The notes under the pieces: model-generated
Databases searched by the model: none
What the model was told of the DNA's origin: nothing
What the model saw: the letters and a program-made list of their open reading frames with translations, nothing else
In this document: positions 54,800-64,000 of the stretch, one piece after another
Layout: each line of letters starts with the position of its first letter
Position numbering within the stretch: the first letter of the stretch is position 1
Translations under genes and position numbers: made by a program
Origin: Microvirga lotononidis
GTDB lineage: Bacteria; Pseudomonadota; Alphaproteobacteria; Rhizobiales; Beijerinckiaceae
Direction of reading: 5' to 3'
DNA length: 64,000 bases
Assembly: GCF_034627025.1 (NCBI RefSeq)
Contig: NZ_CP141048.1
Span: 2,678,001-2,742,000, forward strand

Positions 54800-57441
54800 A
54801 TGGACCGAAAGCGATCGGCAGCAGGACGTATGCGGCGGAACCTGTCCTCTTCCACGGCTATCACCGGATTTGTTTTACTGGCATCGCTGCTGGGTGCTGC
54901 AAAGGCGCATGCGGGCGGTGAATCTGGTGGCGCAGGTGCTGCGACCTCTCCCGGCGGGGCGGGCGGTGCCGGATTTACCGGCAACCCCGGCGCAAGCGGA
55001 TATACAGGACCACGACTTTCAGGAGGTGGTGGAGGCGCAGGGGGCTACGGAGCCGTCTTGCCGGTTCCGGGCAGGATCGTGACCAGCTACGTCTATCGGG
55101 GCGGGAACGGCGGTCATGGCGGCAACAGTGACGGATACCAGGCCGGCGGAGGCGGAGGCGGAGATGGCGGGGTGGGGCTGTTCTTCGATGCGTATGGCGG
55201 CTCTGCGACGATTGCTGGTGCCGGTCAGATCCTTGGCGGCAACGGCGGCGACGGTGCTTATGCGTATTGGCGAGGCGTCGGTGCGATGGGGGGCAACGGG
55301 GGGCACGGAATCCAAGGCAACGGCCTCACCATCGTCAACAAAGGCACGATCCAAGGTGGCATGGCGGGTGCCGGAGGAGCCGGCTCCGCACGTCGGGGCG
55401 GCACGACGGGCCCCGACGGTCTCGCCGGCGCGGGGATTTTCGGGTCCGAGCTTTCCATCACGAATTCCGGCATCATCAGTGGAGGCTTGAACGCTGACAG
55501 TTACGGGCGCGCCAACGCCATCACATTCACAGGCGGCGCGAACCGTCTTGAGCTTCAGGCAGGATCCGTCATCACCGGCAACGTCGTCGTACAGAGTGGT
55601 ACAGGAACCCTGGCCTTGAGCGGAACGGCCGACGGCACCTTCGATGCGTCGGCTCTGGGAGCCACGCCCCAGTACCAGGGCTTCACCTCTCTCGAGAAAA
55701 CAGGCTCAGGCACCTGGACGGTCACAGGGGCCAGTTCGTTCTCGGGTCAAACCACCATAGGAGCCGGCCAGGTGGCTGTGAACGGCTCGCTCGTCAATTC
55801 GGATGTGCGGGTGACAGGCGGCTCGCCCGGCCGAACCGGAGCCGTAGGAGGCATCGTGGTCGAGAATGGCGGCATCCTTGCACCGGCTCGACAGCCATCG
55901 GCCGGCTCGATGCGTCGCGCAATGTCGTGTTCAACCCCGGCTCGATCTATCAGGTGAGTGTCAATTCGTCCGGCAGCGACCTTCTGCGGGCCAATGGCGC
56001 GGCTGCTCTCAACGACGGCACCGTGCGGGTGCTGGCGGAGACTGGCAGTTACCAACCTTCTACCACCTACACCATTCTGACCGCCGCCGGAGGCGTGAGC
56101 GGCAGCTTTGCCGGCGTGAGTTCCAACTTCGCCTATCTCGAGCCATCATTGCGCTACAGCGCCAATGATGTGCACCTGACACTCGCGCGCAAGACCGAGC
56201 CGCAGCCGGAACCTCCAACGCCTGAGCCGGAGCCTCCGACGTCTCAGCCTGAGCGGCCAGCACCGCCGCGTCCGGATCCGAAGCCTCTCCCCTTCCATTG
56301 GGTGAGCGTGACGCCCAACCAGTACAACGTGGCCAACGCCGTGGAGGCGCTGGGCTCAGGAAACGCGGTTTTTGACGCCATTATTGGTCAAAGCGTATCG
56401 GGAGCCAGGCAAGCGTTCGTTGCCTTGTCGAGCGAGGCGCACGCGTCCGTCGGTACAATGGCGATTGGTAGCGCCAGCTTGGTGCAGAACACCCTGATGA
56501 GCCGAATGCGGGGCGAGACGATGTCCAGCTTTGCTCAAGTGCAGGGCGCCTATGCAGCCGATGCGCGTGGCGTCGCACCCGAGCCGGTGGCGATCGACCT
56601 GTCTACGCTCGATCAACGGCGCTTTGCTCTGTGGGGCGATGGCTTCGGCTCCTGGGGGCGCTCCCGCTCCAACGGCGATGCCGCCGGCCTCGACGCATCC
56701 ACGGGCGGGTTCATCCTCGGTGCCGACGCTCTGGTGTCCGACACTTTACGGCTCGGCGTGGCGGGCGGCTTCACCCGCACCAGCTTCGATGTGGACGGCC
56801 GTCTCTCTTCGGGCTCGAACGAGACCGTGTTCGGCGCACTCTACGGGTCGGCCTCCTGGGGCCGGATCCGCCTGCGTCTGGGGGCGTCCTATGCGCGGCA
56901 CGACATCGACACCCAGCGGCAGGTGCAGTTCCCCGGCTTCCGCGATCAGCTCGGCGCCTCCTATGGCGGCTGGACGGCGCATGCTTTCGGCGAGTTGGGC
57001 TACCGCGTCGATCTGAACGGCGCGCAGGTGGAGCCGTTCATCGGTGCCTCGGTCCTGCGGCTGCACACCGATGCCTTCCAGGAGAAGGGTGGGGCCGCGG
57101 CGCTTACGGGCTATGCGCGGGATCAGGATCTGGCCACCACCACGCTGGGCCTGCGGGCCGAAGCCCGTTTGAGCGACACGGTCCCGCTGATCGTGCGTGG
57201 TCTCGTCGGCTGGCGCCATGCCTATGGCGATGTCGAGCCAGAAGCGCTGCTCGCCTTCAGCGGCGGCGCAAGTGCTTTCACGGCGGCGGGAACGCCGATC
57301 GACCGTAATGCGCTGGTGGTGGAGGCCGGCCTCGACTGGTGGATTGCCCCGGACATGACGCTCGGCGTGGCCTATGCCGGGCAGATCGAATCGCACGCCC
57401 AGGAGCACGCCCTCAAGGGCAGCTTCACCTGGAGATTTTGA
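54800..57441 (+). pseudogene. Glycine-rich autotransporter adhesin with one frameshift
   Basis: Two frames, 54800-55957 and one open through to 57441, make one autotransporter of about 880 residues. The first has a long signal peptide and a very Gly-rich passenger (GGNGGHGG, GGGGGGDGG blocks), then beta-helix repeats ending GGIVVENGGILAP. The second resumes with TAIGRLDASRNVVFNPGSIY, a Pro/Glu linker (about 56200-56290) and a 12-strand beta-barrel ending in FTWRF. The break is at 55881-55886 (CACCGG), where one more G would restore the usual LAPGS. It is a real mutation or a sequencing slip. Confidence 0.85.
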
Positions 57442-57465
57442 CGCTCCAGCGCTCCTCGCTTCGTA

Positions 57466-57493
57466 AACTCCGCCGAGCTGTCTCAGCGGAGTT
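57466..57493 (+). terminator. Possible terminator after the autotransporter
   Basis: AACTCCGC and GCGGAGTT form an eight-base-pair stem with a 12-base loop, 25 bases after the autotransporter stop and before the convergent GntR gene. The following GTTCTT is only weakly T-rich. Confidence 0.55.
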
Positions 57494-57532
57494 GTTCTTG
57501 CCGCGGGAGCCTTGCCCGGGGACCGAGATTCC

Positions 57533-58225
57533 TCACGGCTGCGGCGAGAGTCGGGCCAGTCGCATGCGCTCCATGATATGACGACCGGAACCGCTGACGT
57601 GCTGGGCGATCACTTGAGCGGCTCCCTCGGCGTCCTGCGCCTTGATGCAGGCGATCAACTCGCGATGTTCCTCCAGCACGTTCCCCTGCCGGCTGAGCGA
57701 AGTCGGGAAGCGGCGGCTGATGGCCCAGAGGATCTGACGGTGGCGCACCCAGAGGTCGACCGCATGCCGATTGTAGTGGCGGTCGTACATGAGCTGATGA
57801 AACTGTAGATCGAGATTGGAGTGCTTCATCTCGTCCGCGAAATTGAGAGCCTCGATTTCCGCCTGGATGCGTTCCAGCTCCTCGATCTCGGTCTTGGTCA
57901 CGATCCCGACGAACCAGCGGGTCAAGGCCGGTTCGATGAGAACCTCGATTTCGCAGATGTCGCGTACGAACTCCTCGTCGATAGGGCGAACGCGCGCGCC
58001 GCGGTTCGGCGTCATGATGACGAAGCCTTCACCGCGCAGCTGCTGCAAAGCCTCCCTCACCGGATTGGTGGAGGTGCTCATGCGGATTGCAAGCTCGGAC
58101 ACCTTGAGGCGCTCGTTCGGCTTGACGCGCCCATGGATGATGTCGTCCCGCAGCCGGTCATACACCGAGGACCCCGTGTCCTCATCCTCGGGAGCCGTTT
58201 GTCTGATGGTTGCGATCTGTCTCAT
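57533..58225 (-). CDS. GntR-family regulator (FCD subgroup)
   Basis: A 230-residue repressor. The winged helix (about residues 18-88) contains VYDRLRDDIIHGRVKPNERL and VREALQQLRGEGFVIMTPNR. The all-helical FCD ligand domain follows with metal-type residues in HSNLDLQFHQLMYDRH and EEHRELIACIKAQD. It is divergent from the peptide-type importer that begins at 58393, so it most likely controls that operon in response to its cargo or a metabolite. Confidence 0.88.
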   Translation of the reverse strand: MRQIATIRQTAPEDEDTGSSVYDRLRDDIIHGRVKPNERLKVSELAIRMSTSTNPVREALQQLRGEGFVIMTPNRGARVRPIDEEFVRDICEIEVLIEPALTRWFVGIVTKTEIEELERIQAEIEALNFADEMKHSNLDLQFHQLMYDRHYNRHAVDLWVRHRQILWAISRRFPTSLSRQGNVLEEHRELIACIKAQDAEGAAQVIAQHVSGSGRHIMERMRLARLSPQP

Positions 58226-58392
58226 GGAAATGTTTCTTTATTCACTTTCCTCAGCATTGCCAAGGTCGAACTATCTTAAACCATACATTCAGATTGACAA
58301 ATAATGTACGATTTGAAAACTTTACCGTACGACAGCCAAGAGGCCGTTGTTTGGGAGGAACCGGCAAAAAGCCGGCCAAGAGGAGAAACGCT

Positions 58393-60333
58393 ATGGGCTT
58401 TCAGCACAAGCTGCCCGGCCTCGTCATGTCGACAGGCTTGTTAGGCGCCGCGCTTTTGGGGGCACTGACATCGGCCAAAGCGGCGGACTACAAGCAAGCA
58501 CCGATGCTCGATGACAAGGTGAAATCAGGAAAGCTGCCCGCCGTCGCCGACCGGCTTCCCGAACATCCCTATGTGGAGACGATGGTCGACGGGGTGGGCA
58601 AATATGGCGGCACCCTGCGCACGACGATCCTTGCCAACGGCGACCAATACAATTTGACCCGCACCATCGCCAACGAGCTCCTCGTGCGGTGGGATCCGCA
58701 GTGGAAGAAGGTCATGCCGTCGCTGGCGGAGGAATTCAGTGCCTCCGAAGATGCGACCACCTATACGTTCAAGCTCCGCAAGGGCCTGAAGTGGAGCGAC
58801 GGCCAGCCCTTCACGGCCGACGACATCATGTTCTGGTACGAAGACGTGTTCATGAACAGCGCGTTGTCTCCGGCCAAGAACCCGACTTTCACGGTGGCGG
58901 GCAAGCCAGTAAAAGTGAGGAAGATCGACGACCAGACCGTGGAGTTCAAGTTCGAGTCTCCCTACGGTCTCTTTCTCCAGCAACTCGCCTACGGTCAGGG
59001 GCACCTGCCGGTCATCTATCCCAAGCACTATCTCAGCCAGTTCCATGAGAAGTATAACAAGGAGGGCATTCCGGCGCTCCTGAAGGCCAATCCCGCGGCC
59101 GGCGACTGGGTGGCGCTGTTCAATTCCAAGATCTCGCTGACCTTCCAGCCGCCCTTCTGGCAAAACCTCGAACTGCCGACCCTCAATCCCTGGGTGCTGA
59201 CCGTCCCCTACGCGGATAGCGAACGCGTAGTCGCGACCCGCAATCCCTATTACTGGAAGGTGGACACGGCAGGAAACCAGCTCCCCTACATCGACGGAAT
59301 CACCTGGGCCAAGCTCGACGACCCGCAGCTCATGGCTCTCAAGATGACGTCCGGCGAGTTCGACTTCGCATTCCGCCACATCAACAATTCCACCTTCAAG
59401 TCCGTGCTGTTCGATGGCCAGAAGACCGGAAACTACCACTTCGTGGACGTGAAGGACCTGCCGGCGAACGACGCCGTCATCCTGCTCAACTTGAACTCGA
59501 CCGATCCGGTCAAGCGCAAGATCTTCCAGAACAAGGACTTCCGGATCGCGCTCAGCCATGCGATCAATCGGCAGGAGATCATCGATCTCGTCTATGTGGG
59601 GCAGGGTGCTCCCGCGCAGGTGGCCGTCCAACCGGAGCACGAGCTCTTCAACGAGCGCGAGGCGAAGCAATACACCGAGTTCGATCCGAAGCGCTCGGCC
59701 GAGATCCTCGACAAGATCATGCCCAAGAAGGATGCCGAAGGATTCCGCCTCGATGAAACGGGCAAGCGCTTCACCATCAACTTCATGGTGGCCGACGTGT
59801 TTGGCCTGTCGTATCCGGACGTGATGCAGATGGTGCAGCAATATGCCAAGGATGTCGGTATCGATATCCAGCTGCGCACCACCGACCGCGCGCGCCTCAA
59901 CACGATGTGGTCGGCGAACGAGCAGGATGCCTATATCTGGAACTGCGTGGGCGGGCTTTCGGAAGTCTATACGGATCCGCGCTGCTACATGCCGTTCCAG
60001 AAGGCCGACATCTTCTTCGCGATGAAATGGAGCGAGTGGTATTCGAACCATGCCACGGGCGAGGAGCCGCCGGAGAAGATCAAGGCCTTGATGGCGGCTT
60101 ACGACAAGGTCAACGCTGCCGTCACGGACGACGACCGCCGCGAGAAGATGAAGGAATTTCTCAACCTGTCGGCTGACAACTTCCTCAACATCGGCATCTC
60201 GCGTCCCATGCCAAAATACATGATGACCTCGAACAGCCTGAAGAACGTGGTCAACGGCATTCCGATCACCGGCAACCTCTGGCACCCGGCTCCCACGCTG
60301 ACCCAATGGTATTTCGACAAGCCGGCCAAGTAA
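58393..60333 (+). CDS. Peptide-type ABC importer binding protein (SBP family 5)
   Basis: A 646-residue periplasmic protein, longer than usual DppA/OppA. Signal peptide MGFQHKLPGLVMSTGLLGAA with cleavage near AKA-AD, then a mature GKYGGTLRTTI and the family motif TYTFKLRKGLKWSDGQPFTA, typical of oligopeptide and related binding proteins. VRKIDDQTVEFKF and a late RIALSHAINRQEIIDLV also fit. Large members of this family can bind oligosaccharides or other solutes, so the substrate is open. An AGGAG ribosome site supports the ATG at 58393. Confidence 0.9.
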   Translation: MGFQHKLPGLVMSTGLLGAALLGALTSAKAADYKQAPMLDDKVKSGKLPAVADRLPEHPYVETMVDGVGKYGGTLRTTILANGDQYNLTRTIANELLVRWDPQWKKVMPSLAEEFSASEDATTYTFKLRKGLKWSDGQPFTADDIMFWYEDVFMNSALSPAKNPTFTVAGKPVKVRKIDDQTVEFKFESPYGLFLQQLAYGQGHLPVIYPKHYLSQFHEKYNKEGIPALLKANPAAGDWVALFNSKISLTFQPPFWQNLELPTLNPWVLTVPYADSERVVATRNPYYWKVDTAGNQLPYIDGITWAKLDDPQLMALKMTSGEFDFAFRHINNSTFKSVLFDGQKTGNYHFVDVKDLPANDAVILLNLNSTDPVKRKIFQNKDFRIALSHAINRQEIIDLVYVGQGAPAQVAVQPEHELFNEREAKQYTEFDPKRSAEILDKIMPKKDAEGFRLDETGKRFTINFMVADVFGLSYPDVMQMVQQYAKDVGIDIQLRTTDRARLNTMWSANEQDAYIWNCVGGLSEVYTDPRCYMPFQKADIFFAMKWSEWYSNHATGEEPPEKIKALMAAYDKVNAAVTDDDRREKMKEFLNLSADNFLNIGISRPMPKYMMTSNSLKNVVNGIPITGNLWHPAPTLTQWYFDKPAK

Positions 60334-60360
60334 GGTCTGCCTGTAAGGCTCCTCCCGGTG

Positions 60361-60388
60361 CCGGTGGCGGCCTCAGTGCCGCCACCGG
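60361..60388 (+). other. Perfect intercistronic hairpin between binding-protein and permease genes
   Basis: CCGGTGGCGGC, a six-base loop (CTCAGT), and GCCGCCACCGG form an 11-bp stem in the 88-base gap. It has no T-run. It is the fourth such hairpin at the same place in an importer operon of this window. Confidence 0.85.
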
Positions 60389-60421
60389 ACACCCCTTCGA
60401 TCTCGTCGAACGGTCAGACTT

Positions 60422-61408
60422 ATGCTCCGCTACATCGCCAAGCGAATAGTGCTCGCAATCCCGACGCTGTTTGCCGTCTCCGTCGTGGCCTTCATCATCA
60501 TCCAGCTCCCGCCGGGCGACTATCTCACGACCTTGATGGCCGACTGGGCAAGCCAGGGCGGCGCCGTCGAGGCCGGCACCGTCGCGGCCATGCGCGAGCG
60601 CTACGGCCTCGATCAGCCGATCTACTTCCAATATTACAAGTGGATCGCGGGAATCCTGACACGGGGCGATTTCGGGATCTCCTTCGAGCTCGGAAAGCCC
60701 GTCACGGAACTCATCTGGAACCGTCTCGGCTTCTCGCTGCTGCTCTCGCTCCTCACGCTCTGCTTCGTATGGGCCATCGCCATTCCGATCGGCATCCTGT
60801 CGGCAGTGCGCCAGTACTCGATTTCCGATTACACGGCGACCTTCCTGGCCTTCTTCTTCCTGGCCGTACCCGACTTCCTGATGGCGCTTTCCGCCATGTA
60901 CATCATGTCGGCATGGTTCGGTCAGAGCGTCGGCGGCCTGTTCTCGCCCGATTATGTCGATGCGCCATGGAGTCTGGGCAAGCTTGTCGACTTCGCCCAG
61001 CATGTCTGGCTGCCGGTCGTCGTGATCGGCCTCGGCTCCCTTGCAGCTCTAGTCCGCATCATGCGGGCCAATCTCCTCGACGAGCTGTCCAAGCCCTATG
61101 TCACCACGGCTCGGGCTAAAGGCATGTCGGAACTCGAGCTGTTGCTGCGCTATCCGGTGCGCCTTGCCCTCAACCCGCTGATCTCGACCCTCGGCTGGAT
61201 CCTTCCGGCGGTCATTTCCGGCGAGATCATCGTGTCCGTCGTCATGAGCCTGCCGACCACCGGGCCGCTGCTGCTCCGGGCGCTGCTGGCCCAGGACATG
61301 TATCTCGCCGGCTCGCTCATCCTGCTGATCTCGGTGCTGACCATCATCGGCACGCTGATCTCCGACATCCTGCTCGCCATCACCGATCCGCGGATCCGGC
61401 TCCAATGA
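60422..61408 (+). CDS. Peptide-type ABC importer permease 1 (DppB type)
   Basis: A 328-residue permease with six predicted helices. The N-terminus MLRYIAKRIVLAIPTLFAVS and the coupling loop YVTTARAKGMSELELLLRYP are standard for DppB. Its stop overlaps the next start (ATGA at 61405-61408). Confidence 0.92.
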   Translation: MLRYIAKRIVLAIPTLFAVSVVAFIIIQLPPGDYLTTLMADWASQGGAVEAGTVAAMRERYGLDQPIYFQYYKWIAGILTRGDFGISFELGKPVTELIWNRLGFSLLLSLLTLCFVWAIAIPIGILSAVRQYSISDYTATFLAFFFLAVPDFLMALSAMYIMSAWFGQSVGGLFSPDYVDAPWSLGKLVDFAQHVWLPVVVIGLGSLAALVRIMRANLLDELSKPYVTTARAKGMSELELLLRYPVRLALNPLISTLGWILPAVISGEIIVSVVMSLPTTGPLLLRALLAQDMYLAGSLILLISVLTIIGTLISDILLAITDPRIRLQ

Positions 61409-62559
61409 CAGACATCACCAGCCTTCCGCCCGAGACAGCGACCTCACTCGACCTGCACGGCAGGGACATGGCCGTCGCCGGCCAATGGCGTCTGTTCTGG
61501 CTCAAGTTCAAGAAACACAGGATCGCGCTCCTGAGCCTCGTGGTGATCCTGTTCATGTATCTCGTCGCGGCTTTTGCGGATTTCATCGCTCCTTCCGATC
61601 CTAACGCCACGAACTCACGCTTCACGTACGCGCCGCCCCAGGTTCTGTCGCTGTTCCAGGACGGTTCGTTCAGGCCGCATGTAAGCCAGCTCAAAATGAC
61701 TCTGAACACCGAATCGATGCGCCGGGAGTTCTCGCCCGACCCGTCGAAGCCGCTTCCGGTGTCCTTCTTCGTGCCGGCGCAGCAGCCTTATTACCTGCTC
61801 GGCTTCATTCCGATGCAGACCAAGCTCTTCGGCCTCACGAACCCGAAACCGGGCGACAGTCTGTACATTTTCGGTGCCGACCGCCTCGGTCGCGACATCT
61901 TCTCGCGCGTCGTTCACGGAGCCAAGATTTCGCTTTCCATCGGGCTCGTGGGGGTCTTCGTCAGCTTGATCCTCGGAGTGACGATCGGCGGTATCTCCGG
62001 CTTCTTCGGCGGCTGGATCGATCTTGCGATCCAGCGTCTGATCGAGCTGCTGCGATCGATTCCGACCATTCCTCTCTGGATGGGCTTCGCGGCCGCAATC
62101 CCCGTGGGTTGGCCGCCGCTTCGGACCTACTTCGTCATCACGCTGATCGTATCGTTGATCGGCTGGACCAGCCTTGCGCGTGAGGTGCGCGGAAAGTTCC
62201 TGTCCCTGAGGAACGAGGATTTCGTCATTGCCGCGCGTCTCGACGGCATGAGTGAGATCGGCATCATCTTCCATCACTTGGTTCCGTCCTTCATCAGCCA
62301 CATCATCGCGACACTGACGCTGGCCATTCCCTCGATGATCCTGGCCGAGACGGCGCTTTCCTTCCTCGGCATCGGTCTGCAACCACCGATCATCTCCTGG
62401 GGCGTCCTGTTGCAGGAGGCGCAGAACATCCGCGCGGTCGCTCAGGCGCCCTGGCTGCTCTTCACGCCTGCCGCCGCCATTGTCATCTCGGTTCTCGCCC
62501 TCAACTTCCTCGGCGATGGCCTCCGCGATGCCGCAGATCCTTACGAGTCGGTGTCATGA
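61405..62559 (+). CDS. Peptide-type ABC importer permease 2 (DppC type)
   Basis: A 384-residue permease, longer than typical DppC because of a periplasmic stretch of about 85 residues between helix 1 and helix 2 (about residues 60-145) that contains SRFTYAPPQVLSLFQDGSF and the SLYIFGADRLGRDIFSR motif at its end. The coupling loop is DFVIAARLDGMSEIGIIFHH. The next gene overlaps its stop by four bases. Confidence 0.92.
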   Translation: MTDITSLPPETATSLDLHGRDMAVAGQWRLFWLKFKKHRIALLSLVVILFMYLVAAFADFIAPSDPNATNSRFTYAPPQVLSLFQDGSFRPHVSQLKMTLNTESMRREFSPDPSKPLPVSFFVPAQQPYYLLGFIPMQTKLFGLTNPKPGDSLYIFGADRLGRDIFSRVVHGAKISLSIGLVGVFVSLILGVTIGGISGFFGGWIDLAIQRLIELLRSIPTIPLWMGFAAAIPVGWPPLRTYFVITLIVSLIGWTSLAREVRGKFLSLRNEDFVIAARLDGMSEIGIIFHHLVPSFISHIIATLTLAIPSMILAETALSFLGIGLQPPIISWGVLLQEAQNIRAVAQAPWLLFTPAAAIVISVLALNFLGDGLRDAADPYESVS

Positions 62560-64000
62560 GCATGACGAAGGATACTATTCTCGAAGTGCGGGACCTCAGG
62601 ACGGTTTTCCCGACCCGCACCGGCCCCTTCATGGCAGTCGACGGCGTGTCGTTCGAACTGAAACGTGGCCAGACGCTCTGCGTCGTGGGCGAATCCGGTT
62701 CCGGCAAGTCGGTGACGGCTCGGTCGATCCTGCAGATCGTCGACAGGCCCGGGCGGATCGAGAGCGGGACCGTGCTGCTCACGCGGGCGGACGGCTCCAC
62801 CACCGATCTCGCCAAGCTCGACCCACGAGGAAAGGAGATCCGCAGTGTTCGCGGCAAGGAGATCGCCATGATCTTCCAGGAGCCGATGAGCTCGCTCTCA
62901 CCGGTTCACCGCATCGGCACGCAGATCGGCGAGGCGCTACGCATCCATTTCGGCACGCCCAAACACCAGCAGCGCGAGCGCGTTCTCGAACTTCTGCGAC
63001 AGGTGGAGATCCCGCGGCCGGAATCCGCCATCGACCGCTACACCTTCGAGTTCTCAGGCGGCATGCGTCAGCGCGTGATGATCGCCATGGCGCTCGCCTG
63101 CAACCCATCCGTGCTGATCGCCGACGAGCCGACCACGGCACTCGACGTCACGACCCAGGCCGAAATTCTGGACCTCATCAAGAAGCTGCAGCAGAGCCAC
63201 GGCATGGCCGTGCTCTTCATCACCCATGACATGGGCGTCGTCGCCGAAATCGCCGATGAAGTCCTCGTCATGTATCGTGGCAAAGTGATGGAGCGCGGAA
63301 CCGTCGAGCAGATCTTCCACGCGCCGCAGGATGCGTATACTCGCCGGCTGATCGGCTCCGTGGTGAAGCTTGAGAAAAAGGCCGAGATACGCCTGTCGCG
63401 TCCAGCAATACCGGCTGAGACCCCGCCGCTTCTCGACGTGCGAAATCTCTCGTTGACATTCCCCTCGGGCCTCAGGGCGGTCGACGACGTTTCGTTGATC
63501 GTGCGTCCCGGCGAGACGCTCGGTATCGTCGGAGAATCCGGATCCGGCAAGACCACGATGGGACGCTGCCTGCTGCGCATCTACGACGCTCAGTCGGGCA
63601 CCATCGATTATCGTCGAACCGATGGTCAAACGGTCGATATCCGCACGACCGACAAGGGAACGCTGGTCAAGATCCGCCGTGAAGTCCGCATGATCTTCCA
63701 GGATCCTGTGGGGTCACTCAGCCCGCGCAAGACCGTGGGAGATATCATTGCCGAGCCGCTGAAGATCGCCGGCATGAAGGGCGGGGTCCTCAACGAGCGT
63801 GTCGCCGATCTGATGCAGCAGGCGGGGCTCGAGCCGGCCTGGCGTGAGCGCTATCCGCATGCCTTCTCCGGCGGTCAGCGGCAGCGCATCGGCATTGCCC
63901 GGGCGATCGCCTTGAATCCGAGGCTCATCATCGCCGACGAGGCGACGTCGGCGCTCGACGTCTCTCTGCGGTCGCAAATGCTCGACCTCATGATGAAGCT
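62556..64000 (+). CDS. Peptide-type ABC importer ATPase, fused DppD-DppF type (runs off right edge)
   Basis: The visible 481 codons contain one complete ATPase domain and most of a second. Domain 1: Walker [14 protein letters not shown], signature [15 protein letters not shown], Walker [14 protein letters not shown], switch ITHDMGVV. Domain 2: Walker [14 protein letters not shown], signature [15 protein letters not shown], Walker [14 protein letters not shown]. The fused chain replaces the separate DppD and DppF subunits. The ATG at 62556 overlaps the permease stop (ATGA); a second ATG lies at 62562. The C-terminus is beyond the window. Confidence 0.92.
   Translation, partial: MSMTKDTILEVRDLRTVFPTRTGPFMAVDGVSFELKRGQTLCVVGESGSGKSVTARSILQIVDRPGRIESGTVLLTRADGSTTDLAKLDPRGKEIRSVRGKEIAMIFQEPMSSLSPVHRIGTQIGEALRIHFGTPKHQQRERVLELLRQVEIPRPESAIDRYTFEFSGGMRQRVMIAMALACNPSVLIADEPTTALDVTTQAEILDLIKKLQQSHGMAVLFITHDMGVVAEIADEVLVMYRGKVMERGTVEQIFHAPQDAYTRRLIGSVVKLEKKAEIRLSRPAIPAETPPLLDVRNLSLTFPSGLRAVDDVSLIVRPGETLGIVGESGSGKTTMGRCLLRIYDAQSGTIDYRRTDGQTVDIRTTDKGTLVKIRREVRMIFQDPVGSLSPRKTVGDIIAEPLKIAGMKGGVLNERVADLMQQAGLEPAWRERYPHAFSGGQRQRIGIARAIALNPRLIIADEATSALDVSLRSQMLDLMMK

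Overview
The window is high-GC alphaproteobacterial DNA. The gene families point to the Hyphomicrobiales (Rhizobiales), probably a Methylobacteriaceae-type soil or plant-associated bacterium such as Microvirga, but the genus cannot be proven from sequence alone. Four ABC import operons, two LacI regulators and one GntR regulator indicate a scavenger of plant-derived and soil-derived organic compounds.

Layout. 1-6395 (mostly minus strand): the start of an AAC(3)-type acetyltransferase, a HAD phosphatase, a K+ channel on the plus strand, and an FbpABC-like importer, preceded by an inositol-monophosphatase-family gene (6515-7309). 7502-16677: mostly housekeeping and stress genes on the plus strand (Nudix hydrolase, Zn-alcohol dehydrogenase, DUF488, MOSC, ABC exporter, free-Met-R-sulfoxide reductase, FAD oxidoreductase, MsrA), with tRNA-Ser(GGA) on the minus strand.

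16882-30601 is the most interesting block. A divergent LacI regulator faces a 12.4 kb operon encoding a sugar ABC importer, a GH31 glycosidase, an IlvD/Edd dehydratase, an HpcH/HpaI aldolase, an SDR dehydrogenase and a second GH31. That second GH31 carries the complete KERWY sulfoquinovose-binding signature of sulfoquinovosidases. Together they form a sulfoquinovose (plant sulfolipid head group) Entner-Doudoroff catabolic operon. Its second GH31 has no assigned role, and no lactonase or sulfolactaldehyde dehydrogenase gene is present in the window.

31136-38486 is a second LacI-controlled operon: ABC importer, a GH63-type glucosyl-/mannosylglycerate hydrolase and an EamA/DMT permease, probably for uptake and cleavage of a compatible solute. 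38631-45145 is disturbed DNA: a response regulator with a truncated copy of its own N-terminus behind it, an AT-rich stretch, and a large secreted RTX-type gene split by a clean IS630-family insertion that lies exactly in frame. 45542-52181: a YVTN beta-propeller protein, a Zur-like regulator that has lost its zinc ligands, and a membrane-fusion protein / GT2 synthase pair resembling rhizobial mixed-linkage beta-glucan synthesis (bgsBA), followed by a Cache-HAMP sensor. 52363-57441: Dps, an M20 amidohydrolase with a small coupled upstream ORF, and a glycine-rich autotransporter broken by one frameshift. 57533-64000: a GntR regulator and a peptide-type ABC import operon that runs off the right edge.

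A shared architectural feature is that all four ABC import operons carry a perfect GC-rich hairpin without a T-tract between the binding-protein gene and the first permease gene, probably to keep binding-protein mRNA in excess.
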